Assembly: GCF_003264365.1 (NCBI RefSeq)
Contig: NZ_PYAK01000057.1
Location: 1 to 38,634 of the forward strand
DNA: 38,634 nt
Reading direction: 5' to 3'
Source of the DNA: Micromonospora noduli
Lineage (GTDB): Bacteria; Actinomycetota; Actinomycetes; Mycobacteriales; Micromonosporaceae
Below the pieces are notes generated by a model, which did no database searches, was not told the origin of the DNA, and saw only the letters and a program-made list of their open reading frames with translations. Numbering within the stretch: position 1 is the stretch's first letter; the number at the start of each line of letters is the position of its first letter. The position numbers were made by a program, and so were the translations under genes. Positions 1-8,176 of the stretch are shown in pieces.

Positions 1-981
1 CGGATCCGGGGCCGGCGTGGCGGAGGCGCCACCGGCCGCGGCCGGGGCGGCCGGGTCGGGCAGCGGAACGGTGGGGTCCTGGTCGTCGGGGTCGTCCGCC
101 GTGGCGGGGTGACCAACCAGCCCTGGCACCGGCCCGTCGACCGACTGTCGGTCGGTCGCCGACGGCGGGTCGGCGCGGCCGGTCGCGGCCGTCCTGAGCA
201 ACCGGCGGGCCGTCTCGTGGTCGAGGCGCTCGCGCGGGTCGCGGCGCAGCAACCCGTCAAGAACCGGCGCGAGCGCCCCGGCGTGCGGTGCAGGGTCCGG
301 CGGGCCGGCGGCCAGCGCGCTCAGGGTGGCCATCGCGGTGCTGCGGGCGTACGGGGACTGCCCCTCCACGGCCGCGTGCAGGGTCGCCCCGAGCGACCAC
401 AGATCGGCGGCCACCGTGGACACCCCCTCGGCTGCCCGCTCGGGGGCCACGTACTGAGGGGAGCCGAAGACCATGCCGGGGCGGGTCATCGCGCCGTCGC
501 CACCGTCGAAGGTGGCCAGCCCGAAGTCGGTGAGCATCACCCGCCCGTCGTGTGCCACGAGCACGTTCTGCGGTTTGATGTCGCGGTGCAGCACCCCGGC
601 GGTGTGCGCGGCCTGCAACGCGTCGAGCACGGCCAGGCCGATCCGGGCCGCGCGGGCCGGCTCCAGCGGCCCTTCGGCGTCCACGACGTCCTGCAGGGTG
701 CGGGACGGGACGTACTCCATGACGATCCATGGGCTGCCGTCGACCGCGACGACGTCGTAGAGCCGGACCACGGCGGGGTGGTTGAGTCGGGCCGCGGCGC
801 GCGCCTCCCGCATGGTGCGTGAGCGCACCTCGGCCCGTTCAGCATCGGCCAACCAACTCGGTGGAACGATCTCCTTGACCGCCACCTCGCGGTGCAGCAT
901 CTCGTCGCGGGCGCGCCACACCCGACCCATGCCCCCGCGACCGACCAGGTCGAGCAGCTGGTACCGACCGGCGATCAGCAC
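1..981 (-). CDS. Serine/threonine protein kinase (C-terminus off the left edge)
   Basis: Hanks-type (PknB-like) Ser/Thr kinase. The readable 327 codons hold the whole catalytic domain: glycine loop GRGGMG at residues 14-19, VAVK lysine 36, probable helix-C Glu59, catalytic HRDIKPQN from 132, DFG at 152-154, and an APE motif after the activation segment. A Pro/Ala/Asp-rich linker follows and runs off the window, so whether a membrane segment and sensor domain follow cannot be seen. The start is GTG at 981, preceded by a GAGGAGGAG ribosome site; the protein begins VLIAGRYQLL, the usual N-terminal strand of these kinases. It lies 83 bp downstream of the glucan synthase on the same strand and may be co-transcribed with it. 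Its substrate is unknown. Confidence 0.93.
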   Translation of the reverse strand, partial: MLIAGRYQLLDLVGRGGMGRVWRARDEMLHREVAVKEIVPPSWLADAERAEVRSRTMREARAAARLNHPAVVRLYDVVAVDGSPWIVMEYVPSRTLQDVVDAEGPLEPARAARIGLAVLDALQAAHTAGVLHRDIKPQNVLVAHDGRVMLTDFGLATFDGGDGAMTRPGMVFGSPQYVAPERAAEGVSTVAADLWSLGATLHAAVEGQSPYARSTAMATLSALAAGPPDPAPHAGALAPVLDGLLRRDPRERLDHETARRLLRTAATGRADPPSATDRQSVDGPVPGLVGHPATADDPDDQDPTVPLPDPAAPAAAGGASATPAPDP

Positions 982-1064
982 CTGTGCACGCTCCTCCTCA
1001 GCCGCTGTCCGGGCTACACCCTAACCAGCGGATCGGAAGTCACCTATCGGTCGTCCGACTCGGC

Positions 1065-2402
1065 TCAGCAGGCGGCGTGGTCGACGGCGGCGGCGAGCAG
1101 GTTCCCTTCCGGGATGGCGATCCGGCTGCGCCCGCCGCTCAGTCGGGCGGCGGCGCGTCGGGCCTGCACGGGGCCGTGCTCGCGACGAGCGGTGGCGTAG
1201 CTGGCGGCGGTGCGGGCTGCGATGGTGGCCCAGCCGTACCGCTCGCCGACCATCGTGCGGGCCCGGCGGGCCAGCCGCCGGGCGAAGACCTCGTCGCCGA
1301 GCAGTTGGCCGACCGCGCCGGCGAGCGCGTCCGGGTCGCTGTGCGGGAACGTCACCCCGGTCACGCCGGGTTCGACGATCTCGGCGAGGCCGCCGGTACG
1401 GGCCACGGCCAGCGGCGCTCCGGCGGCCGCCGCCTCCAGCGCCACCATGCCGAACGGCTCGTAGAGGCTGGGCACCACTGTCGCGTCGGTGGCGCCGAGC
1501 ATCGCCGGTAGTTGGGTGGAGTCGAGGAACCCGGTGAACCTGACGGTCGAGTTGAGGGCCAGTCGCCGGGCCTCCGCCTCCAACTCGGTGCGGTACGGGC
1601 CGTCGCCGGCGATCACCACGCGCAGCCCCGGGTGTCGTTCGCGGAGCCGGGGTACGGCGTGCACCAGGTGCTGGACGCCTTTCTCGTAGACCAGCCGCCC
1701 GGCGTACCCGACCAACGGGCCGTCCCCGGCGAACCGTGCCCGGGCCGACGCGACCGCTCGGGGGCGGGCCCGCCAGGCCCGGTCGTCGACCCCGTTGGGC
1801 ACCACGTCGACCTGGGCGGCCGGTACGTCGAACAGCGCGGTCACCTGGTCGCGCATGTACCCGGAGCAGGTGATCACCCGGATGGAGGAGTCGCTGAGCC
1901 AGTGCTCCACGCCGTGGATGGTGCGGTTCATCTCCTCCGGCAGCCAGCCCTGGTGCCGGCCGGCCTCGGTGGCGTGCATGGTGGTGACCAGGGGGAGGTC
2001 CAGGTGCTCGGCGAGGGTGACAGCCGTGTGGGCGACGAGCCAGTCGTGGGCGTGGATGACGTCGTAGGAGCCGGCCTGGGTGGCGCGCAGGGCGGTGCGG
2101 GTGAGTGTGTGGTTGAAGGCCATGGTCCAGGCCAGCAGCGAGCCGGTGGCGAGGGGGAAGGTGACGGGGTCCTCGGGGGCGCGCAGGATGCGTACGCCGT
2201 CGGCGTACTCCTCCAGGGGCGCGCCGTCGCTGTGGCGGGTGACGACGGTGACCTCGTGGCCGGCGGCGGCGAGGGCGACGGAGAGGGCGTGCACGTGTCG
2301 ACCGAGACCGCCGACGAGCACCGGCGGGTACTCCCAGGAGAGCATCAGCACCCGCAGCTGTCGGGCGGGGTTGATGTCGATCACGTGGGCATCGAGTGAC
2401 AT
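1065..2402 (-). CDS. GT4 alpha-glucan synthase (Rv3032-like glycosyltransferase)
   Basis: Predicted nucleotide-sugar-dependent alpha-1,4-glucosyltransferase of 445 residues with the two Rossmann domains of GT-B enzymes. The N-terminal acceptor loop SWEYPPVLVGGLGRH lies at about residues 22-36. The C-terminal donor domain has an EKG segment, AGDGPYR and the E-x7-E motif in EPFGMVALE. From memory, the N-terminal half (WEYPP, GGLGRHVH, AHDWLVAH, TMHATEAGRHQGW) closely resembles mycobacterial Rv3032, an alpha-1,4-glucan synthase linked to methylglucose lipopolysaccharide and glycogen. The ATG at 2402 has AAAGGGGG just upstream; an open frame extends to 2627 but lacks family sequence. It sits 136 bp downstream of the debranching enzyme on the same strand. 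Donor and product are inferred. Confidence 0.88.
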   Translation of the reverse strand: MSLDAHVIDINPARQLRVLMLSWEYPPVLVGGLGRHVHALSVALAAAGHEVTVVTRHSDGAPLEEYADGVRILRAPEDPVTFPLATGSLLAWTMAFNHTLTRTALRATQAGSYDVIHAHDWLVAHTAVTLAEHLDLPLVTTMHATEAGRHQGWLPEEMNRTIHGVEHWLSDSSIRVITCSGYMRDQVTALFDVPAAQVDVVPNGVDDRAWRARPRAVASARARFAGDGPLVGYAGRLVYEKGVQHLVHAVPRLRERHPGLRVVIAGDGPYRTELEAEARRLALNSTVRFTGFLDSTQLPAMLGATDATVVPSLYEPFGMVALEAAAAGAPLAVARTGGLAEIVEPGVTGVTFPHSDPDALAGAVGQLLGDEVFARRLARRARTMVGERYGWATIAARTAASYATARREHGPVQARRAAARLSGGRSRIAIPEGNLLAAAVDHAAC

Positions 2403-2538
2403 GCGGCCCCCTTTGAGTTGTCCCCGGGCGCGCGCCGACCGACACCGAATCGATGTCGCCGTCGCGTCTGGATCGAGGCCAATCCTGCCGGGATCGCGAT
2501 AACCAGCGGCGACACCACCGTTGCGGTCGTGTAAAGCG

Positions 2539-4482
2539 CTACTGGCTCTTTCGCCGCACCCGCAGCAGCTCGGCCACCGACCATGCCTGGAACGGGCACC
2601 CGGTAGCGGTGTGCGGCGCGAGGCCATCGGCCGTCTCGCTCACCGAGCCTAACCCATATTCCATCAAATGGGCCTCAATGCCAACGAATACGTCATCGAC
2701 GGACATCTTCCCCCGGCGCACGGCATCCACGTACGGGCCGAGCAACCACGGCCAGACCGTGCCCTGGTGGTAGCCCCCGTCCCGGTCGGCCGGGCCGCCC
2801 CGGTGCCGGCCCACGAACTCCCCGGAATCCGGGGCCAGACTGCGTGGCCCCAGCGGGGTGAGCAGCCCGCCCGCGATCCGCCGCAGCGTCGCCTCGTCCG
2901 GCTCCATCGGCGCGTACGGCAGCGACCAGGCCAGCAGCTGGTTGGGGCGCAACGCGTCGTCGTCGTGCACTGCGGCGCCACCCAACGGGTACGCCGGCGC
3001 GGGCGCGTCCAGCACGTCGTGCAGCCACCCGGTCGGAGCCGGGAACCGCTCCCGGAACGAGGCGGTGGCCTGCCGGTGGCGTCGCCACAGCTCGTCGGCG
3101 TCCTGCCCGGCCAGCTCGGTCAGCTCCGCGAGCCCGGCCAGCCCGTTGATCCACAACGCGTTGACCTCGACCGGCTTGCCGGTCCGCGGGGTGACCGGCA
3201 CCCCGTACACCCGGGCGTCCATCCAGGTCAGCGCGGTGCCGGCGGCGCCCTGGGTGAGCAGCCCGTCGGCCGGGTCGACCCGGATCCCGTACCGGGTGCC
3301 GGCGGTGTGGGCGTCGATCACGGCGCGCAACGCGGGCAGCAGCTCGTCGCCGAGGTCGGTGTCGCCGGTGACGGTGACGTGCCGGCTCACCGCGTGCAGG
3401 AACCACAGCGTGCCGTCGACGGTGTTGTACTCCACCCGACCGGTGTCGGCCGTGTTGGCGAGCATCCCCTCCGACAGCGTCGCCGCGTACGCCCGCAGCA
3501 GCTCCCGACCCTCGTCGGCGCGACCCGTGCAGAGGAACAACCCCTCGTACGAGATCATCGTGTCCCGCGACCACGCCCCGAACCACGGGTAGCCGGCCAC
3601 CACGTCCACCGCCGCCTGGTTCGTGCGCACCACGAAGGCGTCGGCTGCCAGCGCCAGTGTGGCGTCCACGTCGTCGGCCGGCTTCGCCGTCGCGACCACC
3701 CGCCGGTTGCGTCGCCTCGCGGTCGCCACGATCTCCGTGGCCGGCGGCGGCTCCTCGTCGAGTCGACCGGCCCAGGCCCGCACCGACACCGTGTCGCCGG
3801 GGCGTTCCAGCTCACCGGAGAAGCGGCCCGCGTACCAGAGGTCCTCGTCCGGGTGCAGCCCCCGGTTGGCCTCCTCGCGGTGGTGCACGCCCAGCCACCA
3901 CTGCCCCTCGGGGGCCCAGCCCGGGCCGGCGAGCCGGTACGCGCCCTCGACCACAGCGCCGTCGGCCACCGCCTCGACCTGCGGGATCGGGCCGTCGGCC
4001 CGCCGTTCGCCGTGCGCGTCCCGCCAGGTGCAGGCGGCCGACAGCTCCAGCCGGACCGGACCACCGGCGACCAGCCGGTGCACGACCGCGACGCAGGAAC
4101 GGCCGGGCAGCATGGCCAGCTCCCGTTCGATCACCACCGCGCCGATCCGCCACCGCCACCGGGGTAGCCCGTCGATCAGGTCGAAGCGCTCCAACAGCTC
4201 GAAGCCGCGCGGGTCCACGTCGCCGGAGGCCCACTCGTGCGCACCGAGGCGCACCCGCGCGCCGGACGGCAGGGTGACCGCCGGATCGAGGCTGACCAGT
4301 CCCACTTGGCGGGACGCCGGCGTTTCGCCGGGAACCACCAACAGACCGTGGTAGCGACGTGTCCGCAGCCCGCCGACAGTGCCCATCGCATAGCCGCCGA
4401 GGCCGTCGGGGACCAGCCACTCCCGGCTGGCCGCGCTGGTCAGGTCGCCGCAGATCTGCGGGCCGAAGTGAATGTCGATCAA
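2539..4482 (-). CDS. Amylo-alpha-1,6-glucosidase (glycogen debranching enzyme family)
   Basis: Predicted to hydrolyse alpha-1,6 branch stubs in glycogen-like glucans. The 647-residue protein has the family N-terminal beta domain (REWLVPDGLGGYAMGT, residues 20-34; RTRRYHGLLVV, 40-50) and a C-terminal (alpha/alpha)6 barrel with GAWSRDTMIS, VEYNTVDGTLWFLHA, PNQLLAWSLPYAP and GTVWPWLLGPYVDA. I place the start at TTG 4482 because GGAGGAAAG lies directly before it and the protein then begins IDIHFGPQICGDL, as relatives do; the frame remains open far upstream but reads as antisense of the divergent gene. The start lies 42 bp from that of the divergent glucosidase. It is followed by the glucan synthase, so glucan synthesis and trimming are probably co-expressed. 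Confidence 0.9.
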   Translation of the reverse strand: MIDIHFGPQICGDLTSAASREWLVPDGLGGYAMGTVGGLRTRRYHGLLVVPGETPASRQVGLVSLDPAVTLPSGARVRLGAHEWASGDVDPRGFELLERFDLIDGLPRWRWRIGAVVIERELAMLPGRSCVAVVHRLVAGGPVRLELSAACTWRDAHGERRADGPIPQVEAVADGAVVEGAYRLAGPGWAPEGQWWLGVHHREEANRGLHPDEDLWYAGRFSGELERPGDTVSVRAWAGRLDEEPPPATEIVATARRRNRRVVATAKPADDVDATLALAADAFVVRTNQAAVDVVAGYPWFGAWSRDTMISYEGLFLCTGRADEGRELLRAYAATLSEGMLANTADTGRVEYNTVDGTLWFLHAVSRHVTVTGDTDLGDELLPALRAVIDAHTAGTRYGIRVDPADGLLTQGAAGTALTWMDARVYGVPVTPRTGKPVEVNALWINGLAGLAELTELAGQDADELWRRHRQATASFRERFPAPTGWLHDVLDAPAPAYPLGGAAVHDDDALRPNQLLAWSLPYAPMEPDEATLRRIAGGLLTPLGPRSLAPDSGEFVGRHRGGPADRDGGYHQGTVWPWLLGPYVDAVRRGKMSVDDVFVGIEAHLMEYGLGSVSETADGLAPHTATGCPFQAWSVAELLRVRRKSQ

Positions 4483-4524
4483 CTTTCCTCCACCGGCGGC
4501 GGGGTGTAACACGCCACGACGAGA

Positions 4525-7233
4525 ATGGCCGCTGTGGTCAAGTACCGCGGCGACGTCAAAGATGTGCACGTGATCACTGACCGATCGTCCTCCGACGCCT
4601 CGCCACCCGACGCTGAGCGGCTCCGGCTCGCCCAGGCCGACTCGGGGGAGCAGGACTGGCGTGCATGGGGTCCCTATCTGTCCGAACGGGCGTGGGGGAC
4701 GGTACGGGAGGACTACAGCGAGCACGGTACGGCCTGGGACTACTTCCCGCATGACCACGCGCGGTCCAGAGCCTACCGGTGGAATGAAGACGGGATGGCC
4801 GGCGTCTGCGACGAACGACAGACCTTCGCGTTCGCCCTGGCCCTCTGGAACGGTAAGGACCCGATCCTCAAGGAGCGGATGTTCGGCCTCGGCGGCGACG
4901 GCGGCAACCACGGCGAGGACGTCAAGGAGTACTGGTGGTACGAGGACTCCACCCCCACCCACTCCTGGATGCGCTGGCGCTACCACTACCCGCAGGCCGC
5001 CTTCCCGTACGACGAACTCGTCGCGGTGAACGCGTTGCGCGGCCGCGACGACACCGAGTACGAGCTGGTGGACACCGGGATCTTCGACGACGACCGGTAC
5101 TGGGCGGTGACCGTCGACTACGCCAAGGCGTCTCCGACCGACCTCTGCATGGTGGTGACCGTCGCCAACCGGGGCGACCAGGCGGCGACCCTGCACGTCC
5201 TGCCCACCCTGTGGTTCCGTAACACCTGGTCCTGGGGCCTGCCCGGCGGCGACCGGATCCCCCGGCTGACCGGTCAGGGCACCCGGCTCGTCGGCGAGCA
5301 CCGGGTGCTCGGCCAACTGCTGCTGGAGGGCGACGGCGGCCCGGTGCCGCTGCTCTGCGACAACGACACCAACGCCGAACGGCTCTGGGGTCTGCCCGGC
5401 CGCTCCCCGTACCCGAAGGACGGCATCAACGACCACGTCGTCAACGGCGCGGCCACCGTCAACCCGGCCCGGGAGGGCACCAAGGGCGCCCTGCACTACG
5501 TGCTCGACGTGCCCGCCGGTGGGCAGCGCCAGATCCGGCTGCGGCTCACCCGTACCGCGTCGCCGCCGGCCGCCTCGCCGCCGCCCCCGGCCGACCTCAG
5601 CGACGGCTTCGAGGCCGTGGTGTGGGCGCGGCGGGCCGAGGCGAACCGGTTCTTCGCCGGAGTGATCCCGCCGGCCGCCACACCCGACGAGGCGCTGGTC
5701 GCCCGGCAGGCCATCGCCGGGCTGATGTGGGGCAAGCAGTTCTACCACTTCGACGTCAAACGCTGGCTCGAAGGCGACCCGGGCTCGACACCGCCGCCGG
5801 CCGGGCGTCGGCACGGGCGCAACAGCGCCTGGTGGCACATGACCAGCTTCGACGTCATCTCCATGCCTGACCCGTGGGAATACCCCTGGTACGCGGCCTG
5901 GGACCTGGCTTTCCACTGCGTGAGCATCGCCCGGGTCGACCCGGGCTTCGCCAAGGAGCAGATCCTGCTCCTGCTCCGCGAGTGGTACCTGCACCCCAAC
6001 GGGCAGATCCCGGCGTACGAGTGGGCGTTCGGCGACGTGAACCCGCCGGTGCACGCGTGGGCGGCGCTGAAGGTGTTCGAGATCGACGGCGGCCGGGACT
6101 ACGAGTTCCTGGCCCGGGTGATGCACAAGCTGCTGCTCAACTTCACCTGGTGGGTCAACCGCAAGGACACCGGCGGCAACAACGTCTTCGAGGGCGGCTT
6201 CCTCGGGCTGGACAACGTCGGGCCGTTCGACCGCTCGGCGGCGCTGCCGGTCGCCGGGGTGCTGGAACAGTCCGACGGCACCGGCTGGATGGGCATGTAC
6301 GCGCTCAACCTGCTGGACATGGCGATCGTGCTCGCCGAACACGACAGGACCTGGGTGGACACCGCCACCAAGTTCTTCGAGCACTTCGCCTACATCGCCG
6401 CCGCCGCGTACGAGCAGGGGTTGTGGGACGACGAGGACGCCTTCTTCTACGACGTGCTGCGCCTCGCCGACGGCACGAAGGTGCCGCTGAAGGTCCGCTC
6501 CGTCGTCGGGCTGCTGCCGTTGGCCGCCACCACCCGGCTCACCGCCCGGACCCTGCACCACCTACCGGAGTTGGGCGCCCGGCTGCGCTGGTTCCTCACC
6601 AACCGCCCGGAGTACGCCCAGGTGATCGGCACCCGCCGACTGGGCCCTGACGGCCGGCAGCAGCGACTGCTGTCCATGGTCGGCCCGGAGCAGGTGGTCC
6701 GCCTGCTCGCCCGGATGCTCGACCCCGACGAGTTCCTCTCCGACTTCGGCCTCCGTACGCTGTCCCGCGCGCACCTGGACAAGCCGTTCTCGGTCACCCT
6801 CGGCGGGCAGGAGTTCTCCGTCGGCTACGAGCCGGCCGAGTCGACCAGCGGACTGTTCGGGGGCAACTCGAACTGGCGCGGTCCGATCTGGATGCCGACC
6901 AACTTCCTGCTGATCAGCGCGCTGCGCGACTACGCGGCGTTCTTCGGCGACGACCTCCAGGTGGAGTACCCGACCCGCTCCGGGGTGAAGCACACCCTGG
7001 ACGAGATCGCCGATGACCTCTCCGCCCGGCTGATCTCGCTCTTCACTCAGGACGACTGGGGTCGACGGCCGATCTACGGTGCCGCTCAGATGTTCCAGAC
7101 CCACCCGGACTGGCGCGACCTGATCGCCTTCCCCGAGTACTTCCACGGCGACAACGGGGCCGGGTTGGGGGCCTGGCACCAGACCGGCTGGACGGCCCTG
7201 GTAGCCGACCTGATCCTCACCCTGCGCCGCTGA
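4525..7233 (+). CDS. MGH1-like glycoside hydrolase / GH63-type glucosidase
   Basis: A large (about 902 residues) cytoplasmic glycosidase with an (alpha/alpha)6 barrel, related to GH63 glucosidases and mannosylglycerate hydrolase-like enzymes. Recognisable blocks are WGPYLSERAWGTVREDYS near the N-terminus, YWWYEDSTPTHSWMRWRYHYPQ, WDLAFHCVSIARVDP, NPPVHAWAALKVFE, and near the end SNWRGPIWMPTNFLL and YFHGDNGAGLGAWHQTGWTALV. No signal peptide is seen. The start is uncertain: ATG 4525 has a poor ribosome site, and GTG 4564 or 4570 would widen the divergent spacer. The context suggests an alpha-glucoside substrate, but exact specificity cannot be read. The last ~100 bp of this gene recur in diverged form at 7871-7972. 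Confidence 0.85.
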   Translation: MAAVVKYRGDVKDVHVITDRSSSDASPPDAERLRLAQADSGEQDWRAWGPYLSERAWGTVREDYSEHGTAWDYFPHDHARSRAYRWNEDGMAGVCDERQTFAFALALWNGKDPILKERMFGLGGDGGNHGEDVKEYWWYEDSTPTHSWMRWRYHYPQAAFPYDELVAVNALRGRDDTEYELVDTGIFDDDRYWAVTVDYAKASPTDLCMVVTVANRGDQAATLHVLPTLWFRNTWSWGLPGGDRIPRLTGQGTRLVGEHRVLGQLLLEGDGGPVPLLCDNDTNAERLWGLPGRSPYPKDGINDHVVNGAATVNPAREGTKGALHYVLDVPAGGQRQIRLRLTRTASPPAASPPPPADLSDGFEAVVWARRAEANRFFAGVIPPAATPDEALVARQAIAGLMWGKQFYHFDVKRWLEGDPGSTPPPAGRRHGRNSAWWHMTSFDVISMPDPWEYPWYAAWDLAFHCVSIARVDPGFAKEQILLLLREWYLHPNGQIPAYEWAFGDVNPPVHAWAALKVFEIDGGRDYEFLARVMHKLLLNFTWWVNRKDTGGNNVFEGGFLGLDNVGPFDRSAALPVAGVLEQSDGTGWMGMYALNLLDMAIVLAEHDRTWVDTATKFFEHFAYIAAAAYEQGLWDDEDAFFYDVLRLADGTKVPLKVRSVVGLLPLAATTRLTARTLHHLPELGARLRWFLTNRPEYAQVIGTRRLGPDGRQQRLLSMVGPEQVVRLLARMLDPDEFLSDFGLRTLSRAHLDKPFSVTLGGQEFSVGYEPAESTSGLFGGNSNWRGPIWMPTNFLLISALRDYAAFFGDDLQVEYPTRSGVKHTLDEIADDLSARLISLFTQDDWGRRPIYGAAQMFQTHPDWRDLIAFPEYFHGDNGAGLGAWHQTGWTALVADLILTLRR
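7131..7233 (+). repeat. Source copy of duplicated glucosidase 3' end
   Basis: The final ~34 codons of the glucosidase gene (from the proline codon before EYFHGDNG through the stop) match 7871-7972 at roughly 88% by eye, with one single-base gap near the left edge. The match falls away soon after both stop codons. Confidence 0.8.
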
Positions 7234-7285
7234 CCCCGCCCGCCCTCGCCCCTGCCCGCCGTCGCGCCCGGACGCAAGATCCGCG

Positions 7286-7343
7286 CAACTTCCCTGCTGT
7301 TGCTGTCTCGGGGCCGCCGGAGGCAGCGACATCAGGGAAAGTG
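7286..7343. repeat. Imperfect ~20-bp inverted repeat downstream of the glucosidase
   Basis: Arms at 7286-7306 and 7323-7343 (CAACTTCCCTG... against ...CAGGGAAAGTG) pair with a few mismatches around a GC-rich loop. A CAAGATC motif lies just to the left (7275-7281). No T-run follows, so a classical intrinsic terminator is not evident, though it could end glucosidase transcription. It resembles a repetitive intergenic element more than a regulatory site. Confidence 0.55.
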
Positions 7344-7386
7344 CTGCCGGCGGGGGCGCGATTGTGGGCACCATTCACTATCGTGA

Positions 7387-7863
7387 TTGGCCGTGGGGGA
7401 GTCGGTGAAACCGGTGGGCGAGGTGCACGTCCTCGGTCAGTCCCGAGTGTGGCCCGCCATCGCGATACCGGGCGTGATCCTGGTCGTGATGATCGTTGTC
7501 AAGGTGGTCTTCGACCTGCTCAACTGGACCGTCCTGGCGTTTGGTGCCGCCTCGATCATCGTCGCTGCCACACGCTTGCGAAACGCGGTGTTCGCCGACG
7601 ACCTGGGGCTGCTGGTCCGCGATCGCTCAGGCTTGCGGCGTTCGTACGCCTGGGATGAGATCGAGCGTATGGGCTGGGACGATGCGGGGATGATGTGGGG
7701 GAGTTCCCTGGCGGTCTACCCCCGGGGCGGCCCCTACGACGTCCCGGGACCCAACGCCTCCATCAACGTGGGGCGCATCTGGCATCCGGGCCGTCGACGC
7801 TCCGTGGACCCCATGCCCGAGCTGCTCACAAGACATGGCATCAAGGGGCTGTTCGATCAGTGA
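7387..7863 (+). CDS. Small membrane protein with a PH-like C-terminal region
   Basis: A 158-residue protein (or 156 from GTG 7393; the first codon listed here is TTG). Two hydrophobic segments lie at about residues 22-40 and 46-62 (VWPAIAIPGVILVVMIVV and VLAFGAASIIVAA). A soluble region with the look of a bacterial PH domain follows: a short strand FADDLGLLVRD, then RSYAWDEIERMGWDD, then a Gly/Pro-rich stretch. Function is unknown. It is bracketed by the true glucosidase 3' end and its diverged copy, so it may have arrived with that duplication. No strong ribosome site was found for either start. Confidence 0.6.
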   Translation: MAVGESVKPVGEVHVLGQSRVWPAIAIPGVILVVMIVVKVVFDLLNWTVLAFGAASIIVAATRLRNAVFADDLGLLVRDRSGLRRSYAWDEIERMGWDDAGMMWGSSLAVYPRGGPYDVPGPNASINVGRIWHPGRRRSVDPMPELLTRHGIKGLFDQ

Positions 7864-7870
7864 GCTGTCT

Positions 7871-7972
7871 CCCCGATACTTCCACGGCGACAACGGGGCC
7901 GGCCTGTTCGCCTGGCACCAGACTGGCTGGACGGCGCTGGCAACCGACCTGATCTTCCCCCTGGGCCGCTGA
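7871..7972 (+). pseudogene. Orphan copy of the glucosidase C-terminal end
   Basis: Reads YFHGDNGAGL, then AWHQTGWTAL, then ATDLIFPLGR and a stop, matching the last 31 residues of the upstream glucosidase with substitutions. The 5' boundary (CCCCGA-TACTTCCAC) carries a one-base deletion relative to the source, so it is not fused in frame to anything upstream. It has no start and is not expected to be expressed. It is either a tandem duplication remnant or the surviving end of a former paralogous glucosidase gene. Confidence 0.8.
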
Positions 7973-8045
7973 CCGCCGCTGCCCCGCACCCTGCCCGCGC
8001 ACACCCGTCCCGTGCCCGCGCCCGCCCGCCCAACCCGCTACCCCG

Positions 8046-8124
8046 CATGATCGCGCTCGATCCATGTTGTGGTGGCGTTGCCGGCGTCGGGAGGCCACTC
8101 GATCCTGGATCGAGCACGATCATG
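8046..8124. repeat. 79-bp hairpin repeat, copy 1
   Basis: Terminal arms CATGATCGCGCTCGATCCA (8046-8064) and TGGATCGAGCACGATCATG (8106-8124) are complementary with a single mismatch. A second, smaller perfect palindrome, CTCGATCC-T-GGATCGAG, sits at the right end. A same-length copy occurs at 12452-12530 in the same orientation with 7 differences. This is the structure of a REP-like or miniature palindromic element. It lies 46 bp left of the IS481 target duplication. Confidence 0.85.
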
Positions 8125-8170
8125 TCGGTCGACGGAGGTCGGCACCACCCTCGGTGCCCGCCGACAACTA

Positions 8171-8176
8171 GCTAGC
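8171..8176. repeat. Left 6-bp target-site duplication (GCTAGC)
   Basis: GCTAGC directly before the left inverted repeat equals the six bases after the right one (9293-9298). It fits the NCTAGN target preference known for IS481. As GCTAGC is itself palindromic, a contribution from extended inverted repeats cannot be fully excluded. Confidence 0.85.

Noticed and set aside
1512..2399. 295-codon plus-strand frame opposite the glucan synthase
   Set aside because: Gly/Val-rich antisense frame; the minus strand has clear GT4 motifs.
2539..6561. Very long minus-strand open frame (1340 codons)
   Set aside because: Only the part up to 4482 reads as a debranching enzyme. The rest is antisense to the MGH1-like glucosidase and has biased Val/Gly/Pro/His content typical of high-GC antisense frames.
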